A DNA stretch of 12,364 nucleotides from Acidobacteriaceae bacterium (GCA_030049955.1 JASIJX010000310.1:1-12364), one strand, 5' to 3'. Positions 1 to 7,325 are shown, counted from the first letter of the stretch. Translations and numbers: made by a program. The notes: a model not told the origin generated them from the sequence alone.

Positions 1-1154
1 GCCTCACCACCGCCGATGCACAGCGCCGCCATTCCGCGCTTCAATTCATACTTCTCCATCGCCGCCAGCAGTGTCACCAGGATCCGCGCACCTGAGGCGC
101 CAATCGGATGCCCCAGTGCACATGCGCCGCCGTGCACATTCACCTTATCGTGCGGCAGCCCCAGCTCCTTCATCGCCGCCATCGCCACCACCGCAAACGC
201 CTCGTTGATCTCGAACAGATCTACCTCATCGAGCGCCCAACCGGTCTTTGCCTCAAGCGTCTTCAGCGCCCCAATCGGCGCCGTCGCAAACAAATTCGGC
301 GCATGAGAAAACGTCGCATGGCCCACAATCGTAGCCAGCGGCGTCAGCCCGAGCGCCTCCGCCTGCGATCTCCGCATCAGCACCAGCGCCGCCGCACCAT
401 CGGCAATCGAGCTCGAGTTGGCTGCCGTCACCGTTCCGCCCTCGCGAAACGCCGGTTTGAGCGTCGGAATTTTTTCGACATTCGCCTTGCCCGGCGTTTC
501 ATCCTGCACGACCACCGTCTCCGTCCGTCCCGACTTCACCGTCACCGGCGCAATCTCCGCGGCAAACCTGCCATCAGCCACCGACTTCTGCGCCCGCAGC
601 AGCGAGGCCGCCGCGTAGGCATCCTGCTCCTCGCGCGTAAACCCGTAGCACTGCGCGCAATCCTCGGCAAACGTGCCCATCAGCCGCCCCTTGTCGTAGG
701 CGTCCTCAAGCCCGTCGAGAAACATGTGATCCATCACCTTGCCGTGCCCCATGCGGTACCCGGCCCGCGCGCGATCCAGCAGATACGGCGCATTCGTCAT
801 GCTCTCCATGCCGCCCGCCACGGCAATCTTCGCGCTGCCCGCTACCAGCAGATCGTGCGCCAGCATCGCCGCCTTCATGCCCGACCCGCACATCTTGTTC
901 ACCGTCGTCGCGCCCGTTGAAACCGGCAAGCCCGCACCCAGCGCCGCCTGCCGCGCCGGCGCCTGTCCCTGCCCCGCCGGCAGCACGCAGCCCATCAACA
1001 CCTCGTCCACCGAGTCGGCCGCCACGCCCGCCCGCTCAACCGCCGCGCGAACCGCCGCCGCGCCCAGCTCCGGCGCCGCCGCGCCCTTCAGCTCGCCCTG
1101 AAAGGCGCCCATCGGCGTCCGCGCCGCCCCCACAATCACCACCGGATCATCCAT
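1..1154 (-). CDS. Acetyl-CoA acetyltransferase (thiolase II), 3' end cut by window
   Basis: This gene encodes a biosynthetic/degradative thiolase that condenses or cleaves acetoacetyl-CoA-type 3-ketoacyl-CoA in the cytoplasm. The ATG at 1154-1152 follows a weak GAAGAG and gives the expected N-terminus VVIVGAARTPMGAFQG. About 384 codons are visible and probably some ten residues are missing past position 1. All three catalytic elements are visible: the nucleophile Cys89 in NKMCGSGMKA, His349 in CALGHPIGASGARI, and Cys379 in LCIGGGEA. These positions match the classical Zoogloea-type numbering to within one residue. NEAF and GGMESM motifs are also present. The gene lies downstream of the SDR gene on the same strand with a 197-bp spacer, so they may be co-transcribed. 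In context it could act as 2-methylacetoacetyl-CoA thiolase (isoleucine) or acetoacetyl-CoA thiolase; the sequence does not decide between substrates. Confidence 0.95.
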   Translation of the reverse strand, partial: MDDPVVIVGAARTPMGAFQGELKGAAAPELGAAAVRAAVERAGVAADSVDEVLMGCVLPAGQGQAPARQAALGAGLPVSTGATTVNKMCGSGMKAAMLAHDLLVAGSAKIAVAGGMESMTNAPYLLDRARAGYRMGHGKVMDHMFLDGLEDAYDKGRLMGTFAEDCAQCYGFTREEQDAYAAASLLRAQKSVADGRFAAEIAPVTVKSGRTETVVVQDETPGKANVEKIPTLKPAFREGGTVTAANSSSIADGAAALVLMRRSQAEALGLTPLATIVGHATFSHAPNLFATAPIGALKTLEAKTGWALDEVDLFEINEAFAVVAMAAMKELGLPHDKVNVHGGACALGHPIGASGARILVTLLAAMEKYELKRGMAALCIGGGE

Positions 1155-1303
1155 TCTCTTCAGAACCCCTCATCATTCGATGCTGCAGCCACCCCGCCAT
1201 ATTCACTACCATTCTGAGCGAGTTTGCCAAGGTAAACGAACGGGGCGGGCAGTCGAAGAACCTGCTTCTCAAAAAGCTTCGGCCACCACCGTCTTCCAGC
1301 TTC

Positions 1304-1351
1304 CTTGGTCCCTTGTTCCCTCGTTCCCTTGTTCCCTTGTTCCCTGTTCTT
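1304..1351. repeat. Tandem 8-bp repeat directly after the SDR stop codon
   Basis: On the plus strand the unit is cttgttcc: five clear copies at 1304-1343 (with variants cttggtcc and ctcgttcc) and one degenerate copy at 1344-1351, which touches the stop codon of the SDR gene (1352-1354). Read in the direction of that gene the unit is ggaacaag. The rest of the 197-bp spacer to the thiolase start shows no clear terminator or strong promoter. Confidence 0.9.
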
Positions 1352-2119
1352 TCACTTCGCTCCCATCCTCAACGCCCCATCCAGCCGGATCGTCTCCCCA
1401 TTCAGCATGCGGTTTTCGCAGATATGCCTTACCAGCGCCGCGTATTCGGCTGGTCGGCCCAGCCGCTGCGGGAACGGCGCGCTCTTGCCCAGCGACTCCT
1501 GCACCTCCGCGGAAAATCCCGCCATCATCGGCGTCTCAAATACGCCCGGCGCGATCGTCACCACGCGAATCCCGTACCGCGCCAGCTCCCGTGCGATCGG
1601 CAGCGTCATTGCCACCACCCCGCCCTTCGATGCCGCATACGCCGCCTGCCCGATTTGTCCCTCGAACGCCGCCACCGATGCAGTGTTCACGATCACGCCC
1701 CGCTCGCCGTCCTCGCCCGGCTCTTCCTGCGCTATCGCCACAGCAGCCACGCGAATCATATTGAATGTCCCGATAAGATTGATGCTCACAACGCGCGCAA
1801 AGCTTTCCAGCCGGTGCGGTCCATCGCGTCCCGCCACGCGCTCCGCCGGCGCAATGCCCGCGCAATTCACTAAGGCATGCACATGTCCGAACGCCTGCCC
1901 CGCCGCTTCGATCGCAGCCTTCGCATCGGCCTCGCTGGTCACATCCGCAGTCACAAACCGCGCCCGCGAGCCCAACTCGCCGGCAAGCGCCTCGCCGGCC
2001 GCGCGGTTCAAATCCACGGCCGCCACCGAGCCGCCTTCCGCCACAACCATTCGCGCCACAGCCGCGCCCAGTCCAGACGCCGCGCCCGTCACTACAAAAA
2101 CCCGATCCCGAATCTGCAT
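1352..2119 (-). CDS. SDR-family 3-hydroxyacyl-CoA dehydrogenase (HSD10-like)
   Basis: This 255-aa protein is a classical short-chain dehydrogenase of the usual length. The Rossmann glycine motif TGAASGLG is at residues 11-18, the NCAG motif (in place of NNAG) at 85-88, the structural Asn at 114, and the catalytic Ser148, Tyr161 and Lys165 (YAASK) are all present. Asp36 after the second beta strand favours NAD(H) over NADP(H). The overall pattern, including [11 protein letters not shown] and the ending [13 protein letters not shown], is that of type II 3-hydroxyacyl-CoA dehydrogenase (HSD17B10-like), which oxidises 3-hydroxyacyl-CoA, including 2-methyl-3-hydroxybutyryl-CoA of isoleucine breakdown. 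The neighbours support this: a thiolase downstream on the same strand and a short/branched-chain acyl-CoA dehydrogenase divergently upstream. Substrate choice is inferred; the SDR assignment itself is firm. Confidence 0.9.
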   Translation of the reverse strand: MQIRDRVFVVTGAASGLGAAVARMVVAEGGSVAAVDLNRAAGEALAGELGSRARFVTADVTSEADAKAAIEAAGQAFGHVHALVNCAGIAPAERVAGRDGPHRLESFARVVSINLIGTFNMIRVAAVAIAQEEPGEDGERGVIVNTASVAAFEGQIGQAAYAASKGGVVAMTLPIARELARYGIRVVTIAPGVFETPMMAGFSAEVQESLGKSAPFPQRLGRPAEYAALVRHICENRMLNGETIRLDGALRMGAK

Positions 2120-2262
2120 CCCGCTCTCCTGCCGCGCAGCTCAACCATCGAATGCGCCAGCAAATTGCCGCGAACGGCAAAAAATCATCTGTCATAATAC
2201 TCCAGGGGTCACAACTCCCAAGGTCAACGCCCTCAATCCGCGTCCTCCATCCGGAGTACCGT
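2120..2262. promoter_or_regulatory. Divergent spacer between SDR and acyl-CoA dehydrogenase genes
   Basis: This 143-bp spacer must carry the start signals of both divergent genes. The only promoter-like string I can point to is cataat at 2193-2198 on the plus strand, a plausible -10 box about 65 bp before the GTG start, but no good -35 box lies 16-18 bp upstream. A shared regulator site would sit here; no clear operator palindrome was seen. Confidence 0.35.
2252..2255 (+). promoter_or_regulatory. Shine-Dalgarno GGAG fixing the GTG start of the acyl-CoA dehydrogenase
   Basis: GGAG lies 7 nt before the GTG at 2263. The upstream in-frame ATG at 2152 has no such site and would add 37 residues with no match to the family, so the GTG is preferred. 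Confidence 0.7.
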
Positions 2263-3426
2263 GTGAATCCTCTCTCGCTGCATCGGCCTATCACCGAGCT
2301 CAACCAGGACGAATCGCTCTTCCGCGACACCGTTCGGCAGTTCGCAGAAAATGAAATCGCGCCGCTTGTCCGCCGCATGGACGAAGAGCAGCACTTCGAC
2401 ACCGCGCTCATCCGCCGCATCTTCAACCTCGGCCTCATGGGCATCCCCATCCCCGAGGAGTTCGGCGGCAGCGGCGGCACATTCTTCGATTCCATCCTTG
2501 CTGTCGAGATGATCTCCACCGTCGACCCATCCGTCGGCGTGCTCGTGGACGTGCAGAACACGCTGGTGACGAACGCGCTCTTGCGCTGGGCCACGGAAGA
2601 GCAGCGCAAGTACTATCTGCCGCGTCTCGCTAAAGAGATCGTCGGCGCCTACGCGCTCAGCGAGGCCAGCTCCGGCTCTGACGCATTTGCGCTCGAAGCC
2701 TACGCCAAGCCCAACGGCAACGACTACATTCTCAACGGCCGCAAGCTCTGGATCACCAACTCCCGCGAAGCCGGCCTGTTCATCGTCTTCGCGACCATCG
2801 ATCCTTCAGTTGGATATAAGGGCATCACCGCATTCCTTATCGAAAGTGACACGCCTGGCCTCACCATCGGCCGCAAGGAAGACAAGCTCGGCATCCGCGC
2901 CTCGTCCACTTGCGAGCTCATCCTCGACAACTGCGTCCTGGGCCCTGCGCAGGTTTTGGGCGAACCCGGTCTTGGCTACAAAATCGCCATCGAGACGCTC
3001 AATGAAGGCCGCATCGGCATCGGCGCGCAAATGCTCGGCCTCGCCGAAGGCGCATGGGCGCACGCCGCAAAATACGCCAAAGAACGTAAGCAGTTCGGCA
3101 AACCGCTCGTCGATTTCCAGGCCATGCAGTTCCAGCTCGCCGAAATGGCCACCGATATTGAAGCCGCGCGGCTCATGGTCTACAACGCCGCGCGCCTCAA
3201 GGATGCCGGCATGCCCTTCCGCAAGGAAGCCGCCATGTGCAAGTACTTCGCCTCGCAGGTTGCCGAGCGCGTCGCCAGCCTCGCGGTTGAAGTCTTGGGC
3301 GGCGTCGGCTTCGTCCGCGATTACCCCGTCGAAAAACTCTACCGCGACGCCAAGATAGGCAAAATCTACGAAGGCACCTCGTTCATGCAGCTTTCCGTAA
3401 TCGCCAAAATGATGCTGGGGATCTGA
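2263..3426 (+). CDS. Acyl-CoA dehydrogenase, short/branched-chain type
   Basis: This FAD flavoenzyme introduces the alpha-beta double bond into acyl-CoA and passes electrons to ETF. With the GTG start at 2263 it is 387 aa, the normal family length. Visible family motifs are LSEASSGSD (from residue 132) at the flavin/substrate site, WITNSREAGLF, LNEGRIGIGAQMLG in the C-terminal helical domain, the FGKPLVDFQ segment, the GGVGFVRDYPVEKLYRDAKI block, and KIYEGTS with Glu370 in the position of the catalytic base. The closest pattern I recognise is ACADSB (2-methylbutyryl/isobutyryl-CoA dehydrogenase), for example in QNTL, RASSTC and YPVEKLYRDAKIG. It is divergent from an HSD10-like dehydrogenase and thiolase, which would complete isoleucine breakdown except for the hydratase. 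A butyryl-CoA dehydrogenase role cannot be excluded. Confidence 0.93.
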   Translation: MNPLSLHRPITELNQDESLFRDTVRQFAENEIAPLVRRMDEEQHFDTALIRRIFNLGLMGIPIPEEFGGSGGTFFDSILAVEMISTVDPSVGVLVDVQNTLVTNALLRWATEEQRKYYLPRLAKEIVGAYALSEASSGSDAFALEAYAKPNGNDYILNGRKLWITNSREAGLFIVFATIDPSVGYKGITAFLIESDTPGLTIGRKEDKLGIRASSTCELILDNCVLGPAQVLGEPGLGYKIAIETLNEGRIGIGAQMLGLAEGAWAHAAKYAKERKQFGKPLVDFQAMQFQLAEMATDIEAARLMVYNAARLKDAGMPFRKEAAMCKYFASQVAERVASLAVEVLGGVGFVRDYPVEKLYRDAKIGKIYEGTSFMQLSVIAKMMLGI

Positions 3427-3457
3427 TGATGTTTGGCCTGAGAAATGGGGCACCACC

Positions 3458-3495
3458 CGCTAACTCGCTAACCCGCTAACTTCGCGAGAGCGAAG
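3458..3495. repeat. Tandem 8-bp repeat plus small hairpin after the acyl-CoA dehydrogenase gene
   Basis: Three 8-bp units (cgctaact, cgctaacc, cgctaact) occupy 3458-3481, starting 31 bp after the stop codon at 3426. They are followed by a hairpin with a 6-bp stem CTTCGC/GCGAAG and loop GAGA (3480-3495), then one more gctaact. There is no T-run, so it is not a typical Rho-independent terminator. The whole 101-bp spacer before the CoA-transferase gene is otherwise featureless. Confidence 0.85.
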
Positions 3496-3527
3496 CTAAC
3501 TTGCTGCTGTCGTTTTTGACCGACACC

Positions 3528-4298
3528 ATGACCACCACGCCCCACGCACCCCGCGGCCTCAACAAGCTTTACCCCGACGCGCGTTCCGCCCTCGATGGAG
3601 TAGTCCGCGACAGCATGCTGCTTGCCATTGGCGGCTTTGGCCTGTGCGGCATTCCCGAGGCGCTCATCCAGGCGCTGCGCGACACCGGCGTACGCAACCT
3701 CACCATCGCCAGCAACAACGCCGGCGTGGACGGATGGGGCCTCGGCGTGCTGCTCGAAACCCGCCAGGTCAAAAAAATGATCTCCAGCTACGTAGGAGAA
3801 AACGCCGAGTTCGAACGCCAGTTCCTCACTGGCGAGCTCGAGGTCGAGTTCTGCCCGCAGGGCACGCTAGCCGAGCGCATGCGCGCCGGCGGCGCCGGCA
3901 TTCCCGGCTTCTACACCCGCACCGGCGTCGGCACCGTCATCGCCCAGGGCAAGGAGCACAAGGACTTCGACGGCGTCACCTACATCCTCGAGCGCGGCAT
4001 CCGCGCCGACCTGGCCCTCGTCAAAGCCTGGAAGGCCGATCTCAACGGCAATCTCATCTACCGCCGCACCGCGCGCAACTTCAACCCCAACGCCGCCACC
4101 TGCGGCAAGCTCACCATCGCCGAAGCCGAAATCATCGTCCAGCCCGGTGAGCTCGACCCCGATGAGATCCACACTCCCGGCATCTTCGTCCATCGCCTCG
4201 TCCACAATCCGCAACCAGAGAAGCGCATCGAAAAAAGGACTACGCGTGAGGGCTATAGCGGTTCCAGAGTTGCTATATCCCGGAGCCGCAGCCGCTGA
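3528..4298 (+). CDS. scoA: 3-oxoacid CoA-transferase subunit A, 3' end rewritten by a palindromic element
   Basis: This gene encodes the alpha subunit of a family I CoA-transferase (succinyl-CoA:3-ketoacid type), which moves CoA between succinyl-CoA and acetoacetate. The ATG at 3528 gives 256 aa; a TTG at 3501 is a less likely start, and no good Shine-Dalgarno sequence precedes either. The oxyanion-hole loop GGFGLCGIPE is at residues 35-44, followed by VGENAEFERQFL, AERMRAGGAGIPGFYT, KAWKADLNGNLIYR and the typical end HTPGIFVH...EKRIEKRT. The normal family sequence stops near residue 241; the last 15 residues (GYSGSRVAISRSRSR) and the TGA stop are encoded by the inserted element at 4253-4371. 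Subunit B, which carries the catalytic glutamate, normally follows directly but is absent here. The protein may need a B subunit from elsewhere, or may be a relic. Confidence 0.9.
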   Translation: MTTTPHAPRGLNKLYPDARSALDGVVRDSMLLAIGGFGLCGIPEALIQALRDTGVRNLTIASNNAGVDGWGLGVLLETRQVKKMISSYVGENAEFERQFLTGELEVEFCPQGTLAERMRAGGAGIPGFYTRTGVGTVIAQGKEHKDFDGVTYILERGIRADLALVKAWKADLNGNLIYRRTARNFNPNAATCGKLTIAEAEIIVQPGELDPDEIHTPGIFVHRLVHNPQPEKRIEKRTTREGYSGSRVAISRSRSR

Positions 4299-4371
4299 GT
4301 GGCTTTTTCCCCAGGAAAAAGCCACATTGCACGGAAAAGGAAAGGCCACGCAAACTCTGGAACCGCTCTAG
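4253..4371. mobile_element. 119-bp palindromic MITE-like element
   Basis: The ends form an imperfect inverted repeat: about 21 bp at 4253-4273 and 22 bp at 4350-4371, sharing the core agcggttccagag and differing by one substitution and one 1-bp gap. Inside is a perfect 12-bp hairpin, GTGGCTTTTTCC at 4299-4310 and GGAAAAAGCCAC at 4314-4325 with a 3-nt loop. There is no internal transposase. The flanks are similar to each other (acgcgtgaggg at 4242-4252, acgcgaggg at 4374-4382), possibly an altered target duplication. It sits between two convergent genes, where its hairpin could also stop transcription from either side. A REP/REPIN-type origin is an alternative. Confidence 0.65.
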
Positions 4372-4403
4372 TGACGCGAGGGCCGAAGACGGTTGCGTGC
4401 CGG

Positions 4404-5687
4404 TCATCTCGCCGCGAAGATCACCCACTCAGCCACAGCAACTGCGATTCCTGCGCTCACCTGAAGCAGTGACGAAAGAACGAGCTCCCGCATCACCGGC
4501 TTGACGCTTGGCCGGCGTAGCACGATCGGCAGATTCACCAGCGCGCTGGCGATCGACGTAAGCACCACCGCGATTCCTGCCTGGGACATACTCACCTTGC
4601 CATGCATCGCCATATTGGCCGCCGCGGCAGTCGTGCTCGCGCTGCTGAACAGCCCGCCCAGCACGCTCACGATCTGGAAACCGGCATTGCCCAACCAGCG
4701 TTGTCCTAATGTCGCGACAATTTGCAGTATCAGAAAGAGAATCGCGAAATTTGCTACCCTCTTGAGCGAAATTGGCGAGCCCACATCGAGCTTCATCCCG
4801 CGCTCATGGTCCGCTGCCCTGCGCCGGTCGCGATACACCCAGACCGCCGCTATTAGCGTCATCGCGATCAAAGGCAATGCTGCCGTACGAATCGCGCCGT
4901 GAGCAAAGATGACGAGGATGATCAGGTTGCGAAAGAACATTGAGACCGACGTGAGCAGGATTGCAGGCACCGTAAGCTCAATCAGCTCCGCGCCGGAAAG
5001 TGTGGAAACCAGCTCTGCCGCCGTTGCCGTGGAGTTCACCAGCCCGCCCAGAACCGCCGAAAGAAAAATTCCCCTTGAGCCATATACCCGCAGAAGAACG
5101 TAATTCAAAAATCCCAGGCACGCGATCACAATTACCGTGATCCAGTATTCCCGCGGCTGAAAAAGCTGCCACGGATCGACGAATCGGTCGGGCAGCAGCG
5201 GCCAGATAACAAATCCCAGCAGTCCCAGCAACAGCGCGCTCCGAACCTCCTGCTGCGTGAGCCCTCCTGCAAATGCGCGAAGCTGCGGCTTCAGCGCCAG
5301 CAGCATCGTGACAATAATGGCGCACGCGACTGGTGTGAACAGATGCCCCTGACCCACCAGTACGCCTAAAAGAAAAACCACGGCAAGCGCCATCGAAGTG
5401 GTGGCTTCCAGTTTTCTGGAAATATGCAGCCCACCGAGATTGGTGAACACGATCAGCACGAGCACCGCCGCGCCGCCAAACACGAGCAGCGCTGGTCCTA
5501 GCAGTGCCCCCAGCAACCCCAGCAGTGCCGTCATCGCAAATGTGCGAACCCCGATATCTTTGTTCGACCACTCGCGCTCGAAGCCGACAAGGAGTCCCAG
5601 CGCCAGCGCCACCGCCGTTTTTACGGCAATCTCGCCAACCGGAAAAGCTTGATTTGCACCATGGAAATTTCTCAGCCAATCCTGCAT
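4404..5687 (-). CDS. MgtC/SapB-family membrane protein with DUF4010 domain
   Basis: This 427-aa integral membrane protein is almost entirely hydrophobic, with roughly twelve predicted membrane segments judged by eye. Residues about 20-145 carry the MgtC/SapB signature: GLLVGFEREW at 31-40 and GVRTFAMTALLGLLGA at 46-61. The second half (about 175-400) fits DUF4010; it holds two related blocks, AVLGGLVNSTATAAELV (211-227) and SVLGGLFSSASTTAAAANM (341-359), which look like an internal duplication. MgtC proteins are linked to magnesium-limited growth and ATP-synthase/phosphate control in some bacteria, but the function of this longer MgtC-DUF4010 architecture is not established, so no transport role is claimed. 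The ATG at 5687 has GGAG about 10 nt upstream within a perfect palindrome. It is divergent from engB and convergent with the CoA-transferase gene. Confidence 0.88.
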   Translation of the reverse strand: MQDWLRNFHGANQAFPVGEIAVKTAVALALGLLVGFEREWSNKDIGVRTFAMTALLGLLGALLGPALLVFGGAAVLVLIVFTNLGGLHISRKLEATTSMALAVVFLLGVLVGQGHLFTPVACAIIVTMLLALKPQLRAFAGGLTQQEVRSALLLGLLGFVIWPLLPDRFVDPWQLFQPREYWITVIVIACLGFLNYVLLRVYGSRGIFLSAVLGGLVNSTATAAELVSTLSGAELIELTVPAILLTSVSMFFRNLIILVIFAHGAIRTAALPLIAMTLIAAVWVYRDRRRAADHERGMKLDVGSPISLKRVANFAILFLILQIVATLGQRWLGNAGFQIVSVLGGLFSSASTTAAAANMAMHGKVSMSQAGIAVVLTSIASALVNLPIVLRRPSVKPVMRELVLSSLLQVSAGIAVAVAEWVIFAAR

Positions 5688-5689
5688 CG

Positions 5690-5701
5690 GGAGCGCGCTC
5701 C
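5690..5701. promoter_or_regulatory. Perfect 12-bp palindrome over the ribosome-binding region of the MgtC-like gene
   Basis: GGAGCGCGCTCC is a perfect palindrome starting 2 bp upstream of the ATG at 5687 and contains the only GGAG near that start. It could be a protein site or could fold and hide the ribosome-binding site; in GC-rich DNA it may also be chance. Confidence 0.35.
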
Positions 5702-5851
5702 GGCAAACAAATTAGGACCAGAAAAATGCGGCAGCGAATGCAGGTATGTTGCTCAAGTGCAGTCCTGTCATTCCTCGTTGGCCCGATACCAGTCTAGGAT
5801 GCAGCCCGCGACACCCCGTATTCCTTTATTCTGAAAGCAGTCCGCGCCCGC

Positions 5852-6436
5852 ATGCGCTATACCGTCCAATTCCTGCTCTCCGCGCTCTCGGCCGCGCAGT
5901 TCCCCGCGCCCACCGTGCCGGAGATTGCTTTCCTCGGCCGATCCAACGTCGGCAAATCGAGCCTGCTGAACGCACTCGCCGGCGAAAAGGCCGCGCGCGT
6001 CTCTTCCACGCCCGGCCGCACGCGAGCAATCAACTTCTTCCAATTGCTCGATGCAAACCAAAAGCAGAAAAAAATCTTCGCCGACCTGCCCGGCTACGGC
6101 TACGCAAAAATTTCGAAATCCATCTCTGCCGAGTGGCCCAAATTCATTGAGCCGTATCTGGCCGAGCGGCCCACTCTCGTGCTCTGTGTCTGCCTGGTCG
6201 ACTCGAACATTCCCCCGCGCCCGGCCGATCGCCAGCTACTCGACTGGCTCCGCTCCGCCGGCCGCAGCTTCACCGTCGTTGCCACAAAAATCGACCGCCT
6301 CAGCGGCAACGAGCGCACCCGCAATCTTGCCGCGCTGCGCAAAGCCTTCGAGACCGACGATATTCTCCCCGTCTCCGCAAAGACAAACTACGGCATCCGC
6401 GAACTATGGACTCGCATTGAGAACAGCAGTCAGTGA
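5852..6436 (+). CDS. engB: Ribosome biogenesis GTPase EngB/YihA (YsxC)
   Basis: This 194-aa protein is a TRAFAC-class GTPase needed for assembly of the large ribosomal subunit in the cytoplasm. All G motifs are visible: G1 GRSNVGKSS at 29-37, the G2 region SSTPGRTR at 51-58, G3 DLPGYG at 78-83, G4 TKID at 145-148 and G5 SAK at 175-177. The STPGRTRAINFF stretch is diagnostic for EngB. The length and the 28-residue lead before G1 are normal, which supports the ATG at 5852 although no clear Shine-Dalgarno sequence precedes it. It is divergent from the MgtC-like gene (164-bp spacer) and convergent with the urocanase-like gene. A tandem 14-bp repeat begins inside its stop codon. Confidence 0.97.
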   Translation: MRYTVQFLLSALSAAQFPAPTVPEIAFLGRSNVGKSSLLNALAGEKAARVSSTPGRTRAINFFQLLDANQKQKKIFADLPGYGYAKISKSISAEWPKFIEPYLAERPTLVLCVCLVDSNIPPRPADRQLLDWLRSAGRSFTVVATKIDRLSGNERTRNLAALRKAFETDDILPVSAKTNYGIRELWTRIENSSQ

Positions 6437-6462
6437 TAAGTAGTCAACGATAAGTAGTCAAC
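6435..6462. repeat. Two tandem 14-bp repeats starting in the engB stop codon
   Basis: The unit gataagtagtcaac occurs twice without a gap, at 6435-6448 and 6449-6462. The first copy overlaps the TGA stop at 6434-6436. The array fills most of the 38-bp convergent spacer. Confidence 0.9.
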
Positions 6463-6474
6463 GGTGCAAGAGCG

Positions 6475-7266
6475 CTAAGCAGGATTTCCTGTTCCGTGTT
6501 CCCTATTCTCTGATTCCTGCTTCTCCACCCGCCGCGCCACCTCTGCATCGCATACAAGCGCCCGCATCCTCCGCGCCTGCGCCGGCAGATACTTCGGCGC
6601 CATCTGCACCCAGCGCCGGTTGAGCGCGTCGTCTTCGTCAAGGCACTCCAGCAGCGCCCCGTCCATCTCCGCCGCTCGCTGCGCCCACGCCTCCGCAAGC
6701 GGAATGAGGCGGAACTCGCTTCCCTCCGGAATCGGCCGCGCCCCAACGGTCTGCGCACCGTTCGCGCGGAACGTTTCCAACTCCGCGCCGGCAGCAAGCT
6801 GCGCCGCGAGCAGGTCGGGCTGCACGCCGCGTTCCACCATCTCGCGCGCAACCGTCGCGGGTGCCAGCGAAACACCCACGGCCACCGGCCGCCTTTTGCG
6901 AATTTCGTTTTTGAGAATCCGCAGCGCTTCATCGAGGTCGGTCACCACAAAGTCGAGCGCGCCCTCGCGCATCGCCCGCCGCAGTGCCGGGGCGTCGGCT
7001 GAAGCAGCCAGCGATGCCGCGCCGGCAATATTGGCCGCGCGCAGCAGCCGGCGTCCATCGGCGTCCGGCTCGCCTGCAAACAGCAGCTTCCCGCCCAACC
7101 CATCCCGCAGGCCAACGCCGCGTAGATCCGGACCGCGATCCAAGCCGGCATAGAGGCACCCTGCGTACAGGCAATAAATGGCCTCGATCTCACGCGCCAG
7201 CGCGCTGTCGTTTTCATTTTGATTGAATTCCGGCACAACCTGAGTGTACGGCGCGATGCCGCTCAT
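6475..7266 (-). CDS. Short urocanase-like protein, probably non-catalytic; function unknown
   Basis: This 263-aa protein has no match I recognise as a working enzyme. Its middle (about residues 58-160) resembles the Rossmann-like core of urocanate hydratase: a GGKLLFAGEPDADG strand-loop, NIAGAASLA, then REGALDFVVTDLDEALRIL (100-118), PVAVGVS (127-133) and MVERGVQPDLLAAQ (143-156). The last two parallel the urocanase stretches around ...D.ALAM..., PVSVGLLGNA and LLRRGVRPDxVTDQ. True urocanases are about 550 aa and have a glycine-rich GGMGGAQP-type NAD+ motif and TSAHD after the DQ; here both are missing and the DQ is AQ. The C-terminal half continues into charged, alpha-helical sequence and ends in a low-complexity tail (QESENREHGTGNPA) that looks like translated spacer repeat. 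The ATG at 7266 has no good ribosome-binding site. The coding reading is supported by length and clean frame; family is inferred from remembered motifs. Confidence 0.65.
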   Translation of the reverse strand: MSGIAPYTQVVPEFNQNENDSALAREIEAIYCLYAGCLYAGLDRGPDLRGVGLRDGLGGKLLFAGEPDADGRRLLRAANIAGAASLAASADAPALRRAMREGALDFVVTDLDEALRILKNEIRKRRPVAVGVSLAPATVAREMVERGVQPDLLAAQLAAGAELETFRANGAQTVGARPIPEGSEFRLIPLAEAWAQRAAEMDGALLECLDEDDALNRRWVQMAPKYLPAQARRMRALVCDAEVARRVEKQESENREHGTGNPA

Positions 7267-7325
7267 GCCGGGAACCAGGAATTACGAAATGATGGGCAGC
7301 GCTTCGCTTTCGAGTGTCTTGAAAG

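Noticed and set aside
108..920. Long plus-strand open frame opposite the thiolase
   Set aside because: Arg/His/Pro-rich product with no motifs, in antisense to a complete thiolase with all catalytic residues; a shadow of GC-rich coding DNA.
1305..2354. Long plus-strand open frame opposite the SDR gene
   Set aside because: Composition is Ala/Pro/Ser-rich, begins in the tandem 8-bp array and runs into the acyl-CoA dehydrogenase gene in another frame; the SDR on the other strand is clear.
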